In this document: one piece after another, positions 44,834 through 56,100 of the stretch | How the letters are laid out: each line of letters begins with the position of its first letter | How positions within the stretch are numbered: the first letter of the stretch is position 1 | From: Blastomussa wellsi | Taxonomy: Eukaryota > Cnidaria > Anthozoa > Scleractinia > Plerogyridae | Length of the DNA stretch: 64,000 nucleotides | Assembly (NCBI GenBank): GCA_947652115.1 | Contig: OX393568.1 | Coordinates: 19,791,121 to 19,855,120 of the forward strand | Reading direction: 5' to 3' | The notes under the pieces: generated by a model | The model's input: the letters and a program-made list of their open reading frames with translations, nothing else | What the model was told of the DNA's origin: nothing | Database searches by the model: none | Position numbers and translations under genes: made by a program

Positions 44834-45121
44834 CTAATAGCACTTTTTGTCGTAGGAACCACAAATTCTGCATGAATAATATCCTCCAGTTGTTTGGCAC
44901 ATGCAGCATTCGCTTCCACTTGAGCAGGACTGGCCTCTGGACTTGCAGTTTGGTACTTGATCCTTACGGTCCGGGATAATAGGTCTCGGTTCATTGTCGC
45001 GGAAAACTTTCTGGAGAAAACCACGGTCGTGTTCCTGAAGAAACGGACGCCGGTCTGCAAAGCGCGAAGAGGCCAAAACCACACAAATGGCCAGAAAACT
45101 CACCGCTACAAGGAAGTTCAT
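44834..45121 (-). CDS. Secreted cysteine-rich peptide precursor (95 aa)
   Basis: Starts with a hydrophobic signal peptide (MNFLVAVSFLAICVVLASS), then a charged propeptide-like stretch and a C-terminal domain with eight Cys. The spacing is C-x6-C-x5-CC-x-C-x8-C-x2-C-x6-C. The paired CC and total count recall inhibitor-cystine-knot peptides and the small cysteine-rich proteins of corals; the function (toxin, defence or skeletal) cannot be told from sequence. I chose the Met at 45121 because a strong acceptor (TTTGCCAG) ends at 45124, 3 nt upstream of it. That implies a 5' untranslated intron. An AATAAA lies downstream. Confidence 0.7.
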   Translation of the reverse strand: MNFLVAVSFLAICVVLASSRFADRRPFLQEHDRGFLQKVFRDNEPRPIIPDRKDQVPNCKSRGQSCSSGSECCMCQTTGGYYSCRICGSYDKKCY

Positions 45122-45124
45122 GTC

Positions 45125-47606
45125 TGGCAAATACAAAGACAGGAAGTGTAGGGTTAGTTTCTTGCCTTCAAGTTTGAAATTCCGATCTAGTCAAGATCAG
45201 AGCTCTGAGGTGCTTGTACGCGCCCATTTGTCCTGCATACATACTGTTGAAGAAAAACAGTACTGGAACAGTGAGCCTAAAATTAAACACGCTGGAATCG
45301 CTTTGAAACGGGCCCAAACACAAGTAATACGCAATATAGGAGAAATACGTCGTTTTTTACGCATATTTTGTACTGTTTTGGACGATCCTTAAATTCACAT
45401 ATACAAAACTTGAAAAGGTGAGGCTACCTCGGTCGGTAGCAAATGCATAAACTAGCACTAAGCGGTATGTATACGTAGATCGTGTCTACTTCGTATACGT
45501 ACTGAAGTGGCGCGATATGTTGATTCATTCTAGTCTAAAATGTTTTTGAACACACTTTTTGAGAATTCTACCTAACGTTGCCGTTATTCGTAGACTAAGA
45601 AAACTAACTGATGTTCTGAGATAAATTTAAAGGAAATTTCATACCTTAGTTTTCTTGCTGAGTTGTCCGAAGTTAAAGCAAATGTTCGCTCTTCGATTCA
45701 CGTACTGCACAGTCAAATCAGGCAAGAATGATCAAATGCTCTTCGCAGTTGCCTTTTCAAGAGATTTTCCACATGGTTGCTCACACCCCTTTTGGGCAGG
45801 TTTAACCAATAGAAAGTCAAGTTTTTTATAGCATGTCGCACGCCTATCACAGGGCGAAAACTTTTAATCTTCGAGCGAAAAGGTTTTCTTGATCTTTTTG
45901 TGTACCAGGCGCTTTCTAGCGATTCCATAATACCACAAAACAATAACCGAGTCTTTTCTTGTCATGCCTCACAACAGATACTGAAAAAATCAACAATATA
46001 ATAATCAAGGTTTACAATTTATGCTCCTGACAGTCAGCCAATGATCATGATGGCGGGACAAGAATAATTAGCAGCTCTCGTAAGCTTGTAATTCTACTGG
46101 TAGCAGTTGCTATTGTTTTAGGGGCTAGGGGCATTGTTCCTGTTGTTTGTTTCATTGTTTTCACGCAGGGTATCGCGCCATTCATGTGAGACCTCACGAG
46201 AGCTTTCTCTACTGATTACCCTTGCTGTAGGAAGGCACCGGCGCAAACTGAAACATGATGTTAACGATATATTAAGTTTGTATTTTGTTTTAACGACTCC
46301 GTTATTGTCTTTTTTTCCTTTCAACGGGAACGCCAGCAGTAGTATAGGGTGCACCGAATATTACGCCTTTTTTTGGCGGGAGGATTATAATTAAGATGGG
46401 GAGGAATAAAATTTACAAATGCGCGGAAATCTTTTTAATTTATGCTTAACATGTACAAAAGCATGACAAGTAGGCAGTCCCAAGTGATTAATTAGTTTGG
46501 GTAATCAAATGTTGACGAGTAAAATGAGGAAATAATTTCCCCTGGGCGGACTCGCCTATGAAAGGGGCGCCCCGCCCCTTTCATAGGCGAGTAGGGAGCA
46601 AAAAAGCATAAATTTTTAAACGAGTACTGCCACGGCATAATAAGCGAATTTTAGCACTTTTTGGAGAATGAATTCATAAAATTTAGTAAATGTGGTGTAT
46701 TTTCTACAGAAATAAATTAAATTTAGGTAGTATGTTCTTTTTGGTTCAGTCAGTATGTACAATTTTTTTTTTGAGTCGTTGAAGGCATTTCGGTTCAGAG
46801 ATACGAGCAGCTTAATTTGGAAAGCTGAGGGTCGAGACAAACTTCCATGAAACAAATAAATTCACAACAACAGTTTATTTGAAAAACATCATAATTTGGT
46901 GTCGTTATTACGCGCCTATAGATATGTACAGAATCTACGTCATTTTGTGAGCATAATTTCGGAAATCAGGAGAATAATTTGGGAATTCTGGTATAATTTT
47001 GGCATGTTAGTGGCATGCTAGTTGCATAACATCCCAATTTTTAGGGCACAATCCGCCAAGGCCTATATGCGAGCGCCCCGGATAATTTCACGCGCGTTTT
47101 GACAAAATTCGTATAATTTCTGAGCCTTTAGGCAAGGGAAATTATTAGAATTTTGACAAAACGCAAGTGGGAACTTATTTCGCGAATACACGATTTGATT
47201 ACCTTCATCATAGGTGAAAAATTACGTTCACAATCGTCCGAGGATCGTGGATTTTTGACTTGTTTGTTGTATCGAGAAATTTCGACCCAAACTTTTCCAT
47301 TAGGCATTTCATAATTCAGTCTGTATAATTAGACACAAATTCGCGCCACAATTAACGAGTAATTTGTCGGACCCATGATATTAACGCTAAAATTGCGCGC
47401 CAACCGAAAATATTTCATTACGATTACCCAAAGAGCCTAATTAAAATCATCATGCGCCACTTATTACAACTAAGTATACCTCTGCACAATCTGCACACCG
47501 CCCGCACTTCCTAACCTTTGGTTATTGCTAGTATTAAGGAATGGATTAGGTCTAGCGAAAACAGAAAAGAACACACTGCCATTTTGCTCAACCAAAAAAC
47601 TATAAA
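45125..47606. other. Intergenic, no recognised gene
   Basis: AT-rich, no conserved frame. Holds a near-perfect hairpin at 46550-46592. The 5' untranslated exon of the cysteine-rich peptide gene is probably in the first kilobase. Confidence 0.4.
46550..46592. repeat. Perfect 20-bp-arm hairpin
   Basis: ACTCGCCTATGAAAGGGGCG and its exact complement are separated by three C. Strong enough to extrude; possibly a tiny MITE or a structured RNA end. Confidence 0.75.
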
Positions 47607-47714
47607 CTCGCTCCGACGAAGGGCTAACGCTCGAAACGTCAGCACTTGAATCTCTTTACGGTGGCCAATTGACATTATCAACCCAGTTGATAAAACCAAA
47701 TTATATTGTTATAC

Positions 47715-47759
<45 letters not shown>

Positions 47760-47760
47760 C
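47607..47760 (+). mobile_element. Short Penelope-type tail unit (copy 3)
   Basis: Same ~155-bp unit as at 137 and 28529 but on the plus strand: ribozyme-like core, GGTGGCCAATTGACATTATC, then the ACCCCCTC end. The 5' outer arm GATTC is replaced by ACTC, so this copy begins inside stem I. Confidence 0.8.
47610..47652 (+). ncRNA. Hammerhead-ribozyme-like motif, copy 3 (5' arm truncated)
   Basis: Inner stem I GCT/AGC, CCGACGA box, GGGC/GCTC stem II, GAAA and ACGT-C are present. The outer GATTC/GAATC pairing is lost at the element boundary. Confidence 0.5.
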
Positions 47761-48349
47761 TATTCATTTAAAGAAATTTTACTCTCCAATAGCTCTTTGT
47801 ATACGCATATAGCATTGATGGTTCTGGATGTTTTGTGTTGTAATTAGGCGGCTGGCGAACATTTTCACTTCCGTTTAAGATTTCTTTGTTCTCAACAGCC
47901 AATAAAGAAAATTCGAACTTTTTTGAAAATCGTATGTCCCCAGAGCCCTTCGTTTTCGTGCCAAGGCCCTGTCGGCTAAGAGAAACGAAAAGGGCTATGG
48001 GCACGAGCGACCTCCTCGTCCCGAGGGCCATCCGCGTGATGCCCCCGTCACAGTGACTCAGCATTGAGCGAAGGGCCTAAAATAGTACGGGGCGTGAGAA
48101 AGGGTTATTACAAGGTGCCACGTAGGCACGAACTCAGAACGATACCCGCATCTGTGTACCGTCGGTTTATGAGCCTTGGTTAACCGGTTTGAGTTTCATA
48201 TTCAAAGAGCACAACGCAGAGCTTGTTTACAGTACTTCCTTTTAGGAACCGCACGCTAGCATATTTCTCATCGCTTTCGTAGATTTTCAGGGAGAAAGAA
48301 GAATTTCACAGCGCCAAACGAACAAACTCCGTTGATCAAAACCGACGAA

Positions 48350-48379
48350 ATGTCTTCTGAAAGATATTTGGATAACAAG
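48350..48379 (+). other. Candidate alternative first coding exon (unassigned)
   Basis: ATG in good context (GAAATGT) opens a 10-codon frame ending at AAG with a GTAAGA donor, phase 0. It could be an alternative 5' exon of ATP7 or belong to another transcript. A second such candidate is ATGGCGGATTCAGCC (about 49839) with a GTGAGA donor after GTTAACGAT, also phase 0. Confidence 0.25.
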
Positions 48380-50094
48380 GTAAGAAACAGCAATCCAGGA
48401 GTAGTTTTATAGCACGCACTCTTCCGTATAAAGCATGAAAAATAAAATAATTTTTGTGCAAAATCTAAGAGATTCGCGATGCCTCATTTTTGGATTACCG
48501 ATGGTAATCGATTTTTTTTTAAAAGATATAGCGCCTTAAGATTGTCAGAAAAGCTACAGATCTCTATATTTTTACTATCGCGCCGGTTCTATTCGTCATG
48601 CGTGACTTATTTTCACGGTTTGCGGAAGACCATTTTTTTCCCTAATTCGATTTTCCTCTGAAATGGATGGCAACCTTTCGCCAACCGATCAATATTTCGA
48701 ACTTCTAGATCTCGTTCTCTTCGAAATAAGGGCAGCATTAATTACCGGAGTCAATCTTTAAAATACTTTCAGCGACGGCTTTTTTCGTGCCAACCGTAAC
48801 CGAATGAAAATATTTACAACTATGTCTTTATAGGTCACGCAATATTACTAGAAATTTAGAAAGTAGCAGTCCAAGAAAAACTCACTAGTTTTATTAAACA
48901 GGACTGACGCTTGACTTAAATTCTTGCTTTTAAAGTTATTTCAGTCGGTAGAAAAAACATATTGCTTAAAACTGAGATCGTAGCTGTCTGTCCCAGCAGT
49001 CAGCTCAGTGCGGTGAAGTTGGGGTGTACGCGGCGCCGATTGAAGACTTGAAGTTATTGGTGATGCGGTTTATATAACTATTGGCTTCGCTTTATATTCG
49101 TCTTTCAGGCCTAATCTCCTTGCTTGGCTTATTTTCTTTGTTATACTGGAACTGAAAGAGAAAAAGCTTTAGGAAACAAACAAACAACCATAAATTTTTA
49201 AACTAGAGTAAGTTTTCGAGTCACCGGACCGCGCCCAAGCCAATTAATATAAATTCCTCCAAAAAAATAGAATATGAGAACTTAAAAAAAATCGATAAAG
49301 CTAAATCATAATATTTTCTCGTGCAGAATTATAGGACTGCAGTTGTTCAAATACTGTCAAATCATAAAAATATCTCTGAACTCAGTATTGGCAGCTACCA
49401 AACTTGAGCCACTATATTATATAAATTTGCTCTCCTTCCCCGGGATTTCTACGTCATTCACACAGCAAAAACAGAATTTTATATGTCAAGTTTAGCGATA
49501 TCTTGCGCAACTGATTGCGTGTTCGAAATATATTATATTTGTATGGGCAGTCTGAGTATTTTAATCACATTTGAAGAAAATATGTCGTCTTTGTTTGCTA
49601 CACGGGGGAGGAGAGGGTACTTCGAGACTTTTATGCAAGTCCATTAAGCACACAGACCTGATTAAATAGTAAAACGTTATTTTTTTGCTAATTTTCGAAA
49701 TTACTAACCTGGAACCTTTAGCAAAAATAAAGTATTGAGGCCCCTTCTTGTCACAAGATCGTGCGTGTTAGCTCCTATCCCCCCTCTGGGCTTGTGTTAG
49801 TATTGTCACGTGATTAGACTGCGACACGAATGTGTAAACATGGCGGATTCAGCCTACGAGGAAACTAATTCATCTCGTCTAAACTCATTCGTTTGTGTTA
49901 ACGATGTGAGAAATCGGACGTCAGTTCCGTGCCGCTTTGGCGGAATATTGCGATTTTCACGTTAATTTGAGAACTACAGCCCTGATCGCTGCAAACCAGT
50001 AGTTTTATTGTCCACAATTTATAGTTGGTTGCTCAACTTAGTCAACCAGTCTGGTCTTCGCATACAACGTACTTGATATCAGTCATTCTACAAA
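48380..50094. other. Upstream region of ATP7
   Basis: No conserved frame. It probably contains the ATP7 promoter and 5' untranslated sequence. I found no convincing metal-response element. Confidence 0.35.
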
Positions 50095-50106
50095 ATGGAT
50101 CCACAG
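50095..50106 (+). CDS. ATP7A: ATP7 candidate exon 1 (four codons)
   Basis: AAAATGGATCCACAG followed by GTGATG. It encodes MDPQ in phase 0, which joins the phase-0 acceptor at 54957. Vertebrate ATP7A also begins MDP. The Kozak context is strong, but the exon is tiny, so this is inference from phase and resemblance. Confidence 0.45.
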
Positions 50107-53100
50107 GTGATGTTGAATGTTTAGAATTAACAGCGATCTAAATAGGCTTTTAATATATAGTTTTATGTATTGTCACATGAGTCCCACGTCATATTGTACT
50201 GAAATGCATGGCTGTTTATTTTAAAAGCGAGTGGTGACTGAATGTTGCAGGCTACTTTGTCCATATCAAGCGTTCAATGCTGTGTAGTACATAAAATGTC
50301 AAAATACAACAGCCATTAACTAATCATTTAATAAATTAGTCGAGTAAAAGAAAAGTAACTCCATAATTTGGAGTAAAAAAGCACCAGCATATTCTTTAAA
50401 TTCAATACGAGTGCAAATTTACGACATCATATCAGTTCGATTTGTACTCTTGTCTGAATATTTGGAGGAATGTGAATAATACCCTGCCACTTATTCCCTT
50501 TTATCTGAATGCTTTATAAAACAAGGCATATAATGACAAAAACAACCATTCAAATTCATAAGTGTCCTCGGTGATCTTTTTTTAATTTTTTAATTAAATA
50601 ATTTCAATGGTGTACAAATTGTCCTCTTTACCCCATTGACACCATTAACACGCGTTTTCTGGACATTTCCAATATTTTCTGGTCAGTTTTTGAATGTAAA
50701 AACCAAAACTTTCACCAAGTAGTTTTAATAAAAGTTATTAGCCTGCATAGGTCAAATTATGGTATCTTTGACCTCTTTTAACATTGCCATGGCAACGATT
50801 TTGATGTCACATGGGCGTCAATATTTTTATTAGTAAAATTACGTACATTTATCCCAAAAGTTACTTTTCAGCGGTATTGATATTGCTGCAATAGAATTCA
50901 GAAGACACAAATTTGTAAACCATTATGAGCCACCTTAACTGATTTCAAGGAAAATGTTGAAAGTGATTCTGATTAATTAGGAGGCAATTTATCTTTTTTA
51001 AGCTTACAGTCGGTGGATTATGTTCCTCTCTTTGAATGAACACCCTCAAAATACTTTGCCAGATGATGTTTTTCTACGGTGAGAAGATCGTGGTGATACA
51101 TTTGTACAAATGTCTTTGAAAAGAATGATGTTTAAAAAATATACAATCCGATTGGCCTTCTTCTGTATTTAAATCAATACAGCTGGTGTCGTCTCACAGC
51201 AGCTGTTAAATATGCATATTTTATGGCTAATTGTCATTCATTCAAGAGTGTACATGTATTTGTCAAAGGCCAAAAGCCAATATTTATACGTCTACCAAGC
51301 TGACAGGCATGAAAATATAAGTCATAGTCAAATACTGTACTGTCCTTTTGTAAGACTTTTGTTTCAATGGGGGAATAGAAAGAAGAGATTTATGTCCTGA
51401 GTCTTCTTGTCCCGAGTCTTCAGAGGTTTCCTGGTGAGATTATCTTATTTTAAATCACTTTGCTGTTGAAGGATGTACATTTTTAAATTATTATTCGGAT
51501 CAACTAGATTTGAGTTATTGAATAGTAATTATTACTTGTTCTCGATTCAGAATATTCCTTGTTTTAGTTTTAAATGTTTCTTACAGATAGTAAGCTCAAG
51601 TGCAGTTCAGTTTCTGTATTAAAAGAAAGAAATAAAATCTAACTGTTTTTAAGACTTATTATTTTGAATTGATACACGCAGTATAAATTAGAAAATGTAT
51701 TTTCAAAAAGTGCTATTAAATTATTATAATTATAATTCTATTATTCAAAGCACCAGGATGACAGTGTGCTCCATATTTAATTCTAGCCCTTACATGTACA
51801 TGTATACGAGTTGAGTTTTGAGAATTTTTTCTATAAAAGATTTCCTCCCCTGTTTGATTTAGGAACAGTGGATCCACATGACAATCATATTGCATGGCTG
51901 GTTACATGTAGCTCATGTCCTTAGCATAGTAAATGAATTGATAAATTTTATTTTTAGGAAAATTTTTTTTTTGAAATCAGTGTCAGTAATGCATCATTGA
52001 TATCCAAAAATTAGGGCTATTCTTCGTGATTTATACTGTCATTCTAAGAAAAGATCCTTGTGTAATCACCTCATGTTTAAAGTTCAAGGGACAAATGCAA
52101 AAACAGAACTATTAAGAAATACAGTAATAGTTTATAGCTGGTAACTTTCAATTATGATACAGCCAGCGTTGCGAGTACCAGAGTCCATTCAAATTCATTC
52201 CATTCATTCAGCGTTGGATTCTGACCTTTATCTCTTTACTGAAATATTATATTTTTCACTAGTCTATCCATACTCTTTTATTGCAGCTTAGTTTGGTTCT
52301 GTACTTACAAATCTAACCTTGTCCGTCTTGTAATTTTACAGAAACGAGTGGTGAAAGTTATATAGCTAAAACCCATTTCTATGCACATACTGATCCAATC
52401 TTTTAAAATCTTCAGTGCTGTTACAACCAGGTTTATTCAATTCATGTACTCCTACCAAAACTGTACTCTTCCTTTAAAATTTGAGTGCAAATTTCATTCG
52501 TATTCGTCTTTCTCATTCTTTTCATTTGCCTTTCTGTTGGACTAACATACTTGGAGAGCTATTTTCCATTTTTTATCAAGGACCTAAATTTCACAACTCC
52601 ATAAATTCTGAGATCATGAACTCGTCCTCACCTGTCTCCTTTAAAAAGCACTTAGGTGTTTATTAATTTTTTAAGAATTTTTAGTATTCTTATATAAATG
52701 TGTTTAAGTATTAACTTTTTTGCAGCTTTCCTTTTCATAGTGTAACTTTCCATTTGATGTTGTAATTGTTATATTTGTATCCAGCATCATGTTTCGTCTT
52801 ATAAACTATAAATAATTGAGGAGGCCTAATTAACATGAGCTACATAGTTTCCTTTAGGCCTCCTCGCCATTGTTACCTTATTCTTTCTATCTTTTTTGTT
52901 TTCTTTCTAGTAATGTTAGCTGTGGCGGCAAATAAAACATAAAATGAAATAAATAAAATATTAAATACCTCTGAGTACAATAAAATGTAGCTGAACACCA
53001 AGATTGCACAACTCATCCCCCCCTGTCTCCTTAAAAGGCATTTATTTGTAATAATTATCAGACAGTATTCTTTTATAAATGTGTTTAATTATTAACTTTC

Positions 53101-56100
53101 CATTGTAATGGTTTCTGTCATCATATTTCATCTTGTCAACTATCCTGCTTCTGTTGTTCAAGCGGGCCATCATCTTGCCCAACAAATTGATCGACAGTCA
53201 GCAGTACAAACGTCACAGAGAGAAAACAACAATGGAATTCCATTCACCCTCACATTTCACCCTCACAACCACGCAGTAACATCCATCATTCTAAAAAAAC
53301 TTTAAATTACCATACTTCAAAATGCCCGATACTGGTAGAATCCTTTTCGCAACCCCATTAATTTCATTCAAACACAACAAAAACATTGTTAACTTTTTAG
53401 TCAGAACTGCATTCCAAACAAGTGATCAACCCGGAGCTTTTAAATGCGCTCACGCACGATGCAAAACATGTACTTTCATTCGCAATGCTGATAAAATATC
53501 GGGACCCAAGTGATCCATAAAGAGCACTGATCATTTCACCTATACCTCAGCCAATGTCATCTACTGTATAACTTGCACTCTTTGCAAAAAGTTATACATC
53601 GGCGAAACAGGGAGAGGACTAGGCGACCGATTCCGAGAACACCTTCGGGACGTAGAGAAAGACGACAAAAATGCATCTAAACTGGTCGCGAGACACTTTA
53701 ATCTCCCCAATCATTCTAAGCAACATATGGCAGTCTGCTGCCTTTCCCTTCATCAAGGAAGCACGGAAAGGTGCAAAACTGTAGAACAAAAATTTATTTT
53801 TCAAATCAGCACTCTTAATCCTCACGGTATCAACGAACGCATTTCATTCAACTAATTTATTCTGTTGTTTTTCACGTTACCAGGCACCAACCAATAGCGT
53901 AGCTCCATCTTTCTGTATAATATTATAAGCCACACACAACCCACAATTCCTCGATTCGCTCTGACGAAGGGCTAACGCTCGAAACGTCAGATCTTGAATC
54001 TGGGTTTTATCAACCCAGTTGATAAAACAAATTTTCTTATAATTGAGGATGCCTAATTAATGAAAACTACATAGTTTCTTTACGTCTCCTCGCCATTGTT
54101 ACCTTTGTTCTTTCTATCTGTGTCGTTTTCTTTCTAATAAATGTTAGCTGTGGTGTAAGCAAATAAAATGAATAAAAGTAAATAAATACTTCTGAGTACA
54201 ATAAAATGTGGCTGACTTTTTGGGTGGATGCTTACTCTTTTGAAATTTCATTGAAACTCATTTGAATTATGTTTACATGTACCGTTACTATTTCAAGGGT
54301 AAAGCCATGTGCCAAATGGACATATTGCTGGAGCCTTTCCCAGTTTCAAGTGGGAGGCACAGTGACCTAATGGTTAGCACGCTGGACTCTGGATCAGATG
54401 ACTCGGGTTCAAGCCCCTGGCCTGGCCGGGGCACTGAGTTATGTTGTTGGGCAAGACACTTTACTCTCACTGTGCCTCTCTTCACCCAGGTTTATAAAGG
54501 GGTACCGGCGAATTTACTACTGCCAGGGCTCGAACCTGGACTGTTTGTTCCAGAGTTCAGTGTGCTAACAATTAGGCCAGCACGCCTCTCTTTCGCCTTC
54601 CTTTATGCAACCTTCATATGCAATGATATGCAACCTTTTCCCTGAGAAGATTTGTCTGGGCGTTTACAGTGGCAAGCCATTTTGATTCCATCATGTATTC
54701 CATTTTAATCAGTAGAGATCTGTATCAAAAGTTAATTCTACTACTGATTTGTATTGGGGTTTACAGAGCATTCATATGAGTCACCTGAATGGTACCTTTT
54801 CATTGGATCTATCTTTTTGAATTATTAATGAATTTTACGAAGGTGGGAAAGGTGCTTATTAGAAAGGGTGCTTCTTGGAAGGTGGATAGTAAATTGTATC
54901 ACTGCGGTGACCCGTATGAAGTTAAGCATAAATTTTGTATTAATTTGTTTTCAACAGATTGCTATAAAAGGTAAAGGGGGTGACATCTCATTCCCTGATG
55001 AAGGTGAAGACATCTCCAAGGTCAACGAGAAAGAGCTGAGAGTTGCATACATTGGCATTGAAGGGATGCACTGCAATTCATGTGTAAAGAACATTGAAGG
55101 AAACATTTCTACTCTAAGCGGTGTGAAGAAAATTGAAGTGTCACTTGAGGAAAAAGAAGGAAAGATAACTTACTCACCGAGGCATACTACTGGAAAGGTG
55201 TTAGAAAGGGCCATTGGTGAAATGGGGTTTGAGGCAACATTGAAGAGAATTGTTGATGTTTTGACGCAGAATGAAATAGCTGTATCAGAGGACAGGATAA
55301 CAGATAATAAAGAGGCAGAAAGCCTTGAGAATTTTCAACAGAATAACAATGAGGTAAAGATATCTGTGAAAGGAATGACTTGTCTTTCTTGTGTCAGGAC
55401 CATTGAACAGGGTGTTTCCAAGCAGCTTGGTATACAAGCTGTGAAAGTTTCACTTAAGAATGAAGAAGCAGTGATAACATACAACCCATCATTAACTAAT
55501 CCTGCTACGCTGAGAGAAGCTATTGATGAAATGGGCTTTGAGGCCTCTTTGCTCTCGCCCTCATCCTCCCCTCCCCCATCAAATGATGTCCAGATGGTCA
55601 TGATTAATGTGGAAGGAATGACATGCAATTCATGTGTTCAGACCATTGAAAAAAACATTTCGAAACTGGGCGGTGTCCAGTCAATTTCTGTGTCACTTGC
55701 AGCCAAGACAGCTCATGTGCGTTACTCGCCAGGAAAAGTGACAGCCGAGAAGCTGAGAGAAGCCATTGAGGACATGGGTTTTGATGCACATTTAATAGGG
55801 GACGACATCTGCAATTTAAACAAGGATGTACGTAAAGCAATGATCAGTGTAGAAGGAATGACATGTATGTCTTGCGTAAAAACAATAGAAGGAACAATTT
55901 CAAACAAACCTGGTGTACAAAGCATCAAAGTTTCCCTCACAGACAAGCAAGCTGCCATAGAATATGATGAGGCAGTGACAACTCCAGAAGATTTACGTGC
56001 AGGGATTGAAGATATGGGATTTGATGCATCACTCTCTCAAGGTAGTCCATCTGCATACATGTATTGCATGTATTGCAATTTAGTTAGGCAGGCTACTGGG

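Noticed and set aside
53322..53513. Separate 63-codon gene
   Set aside because: It is the middle piece of the Penelope-like remnant between a frameshift and a stop.
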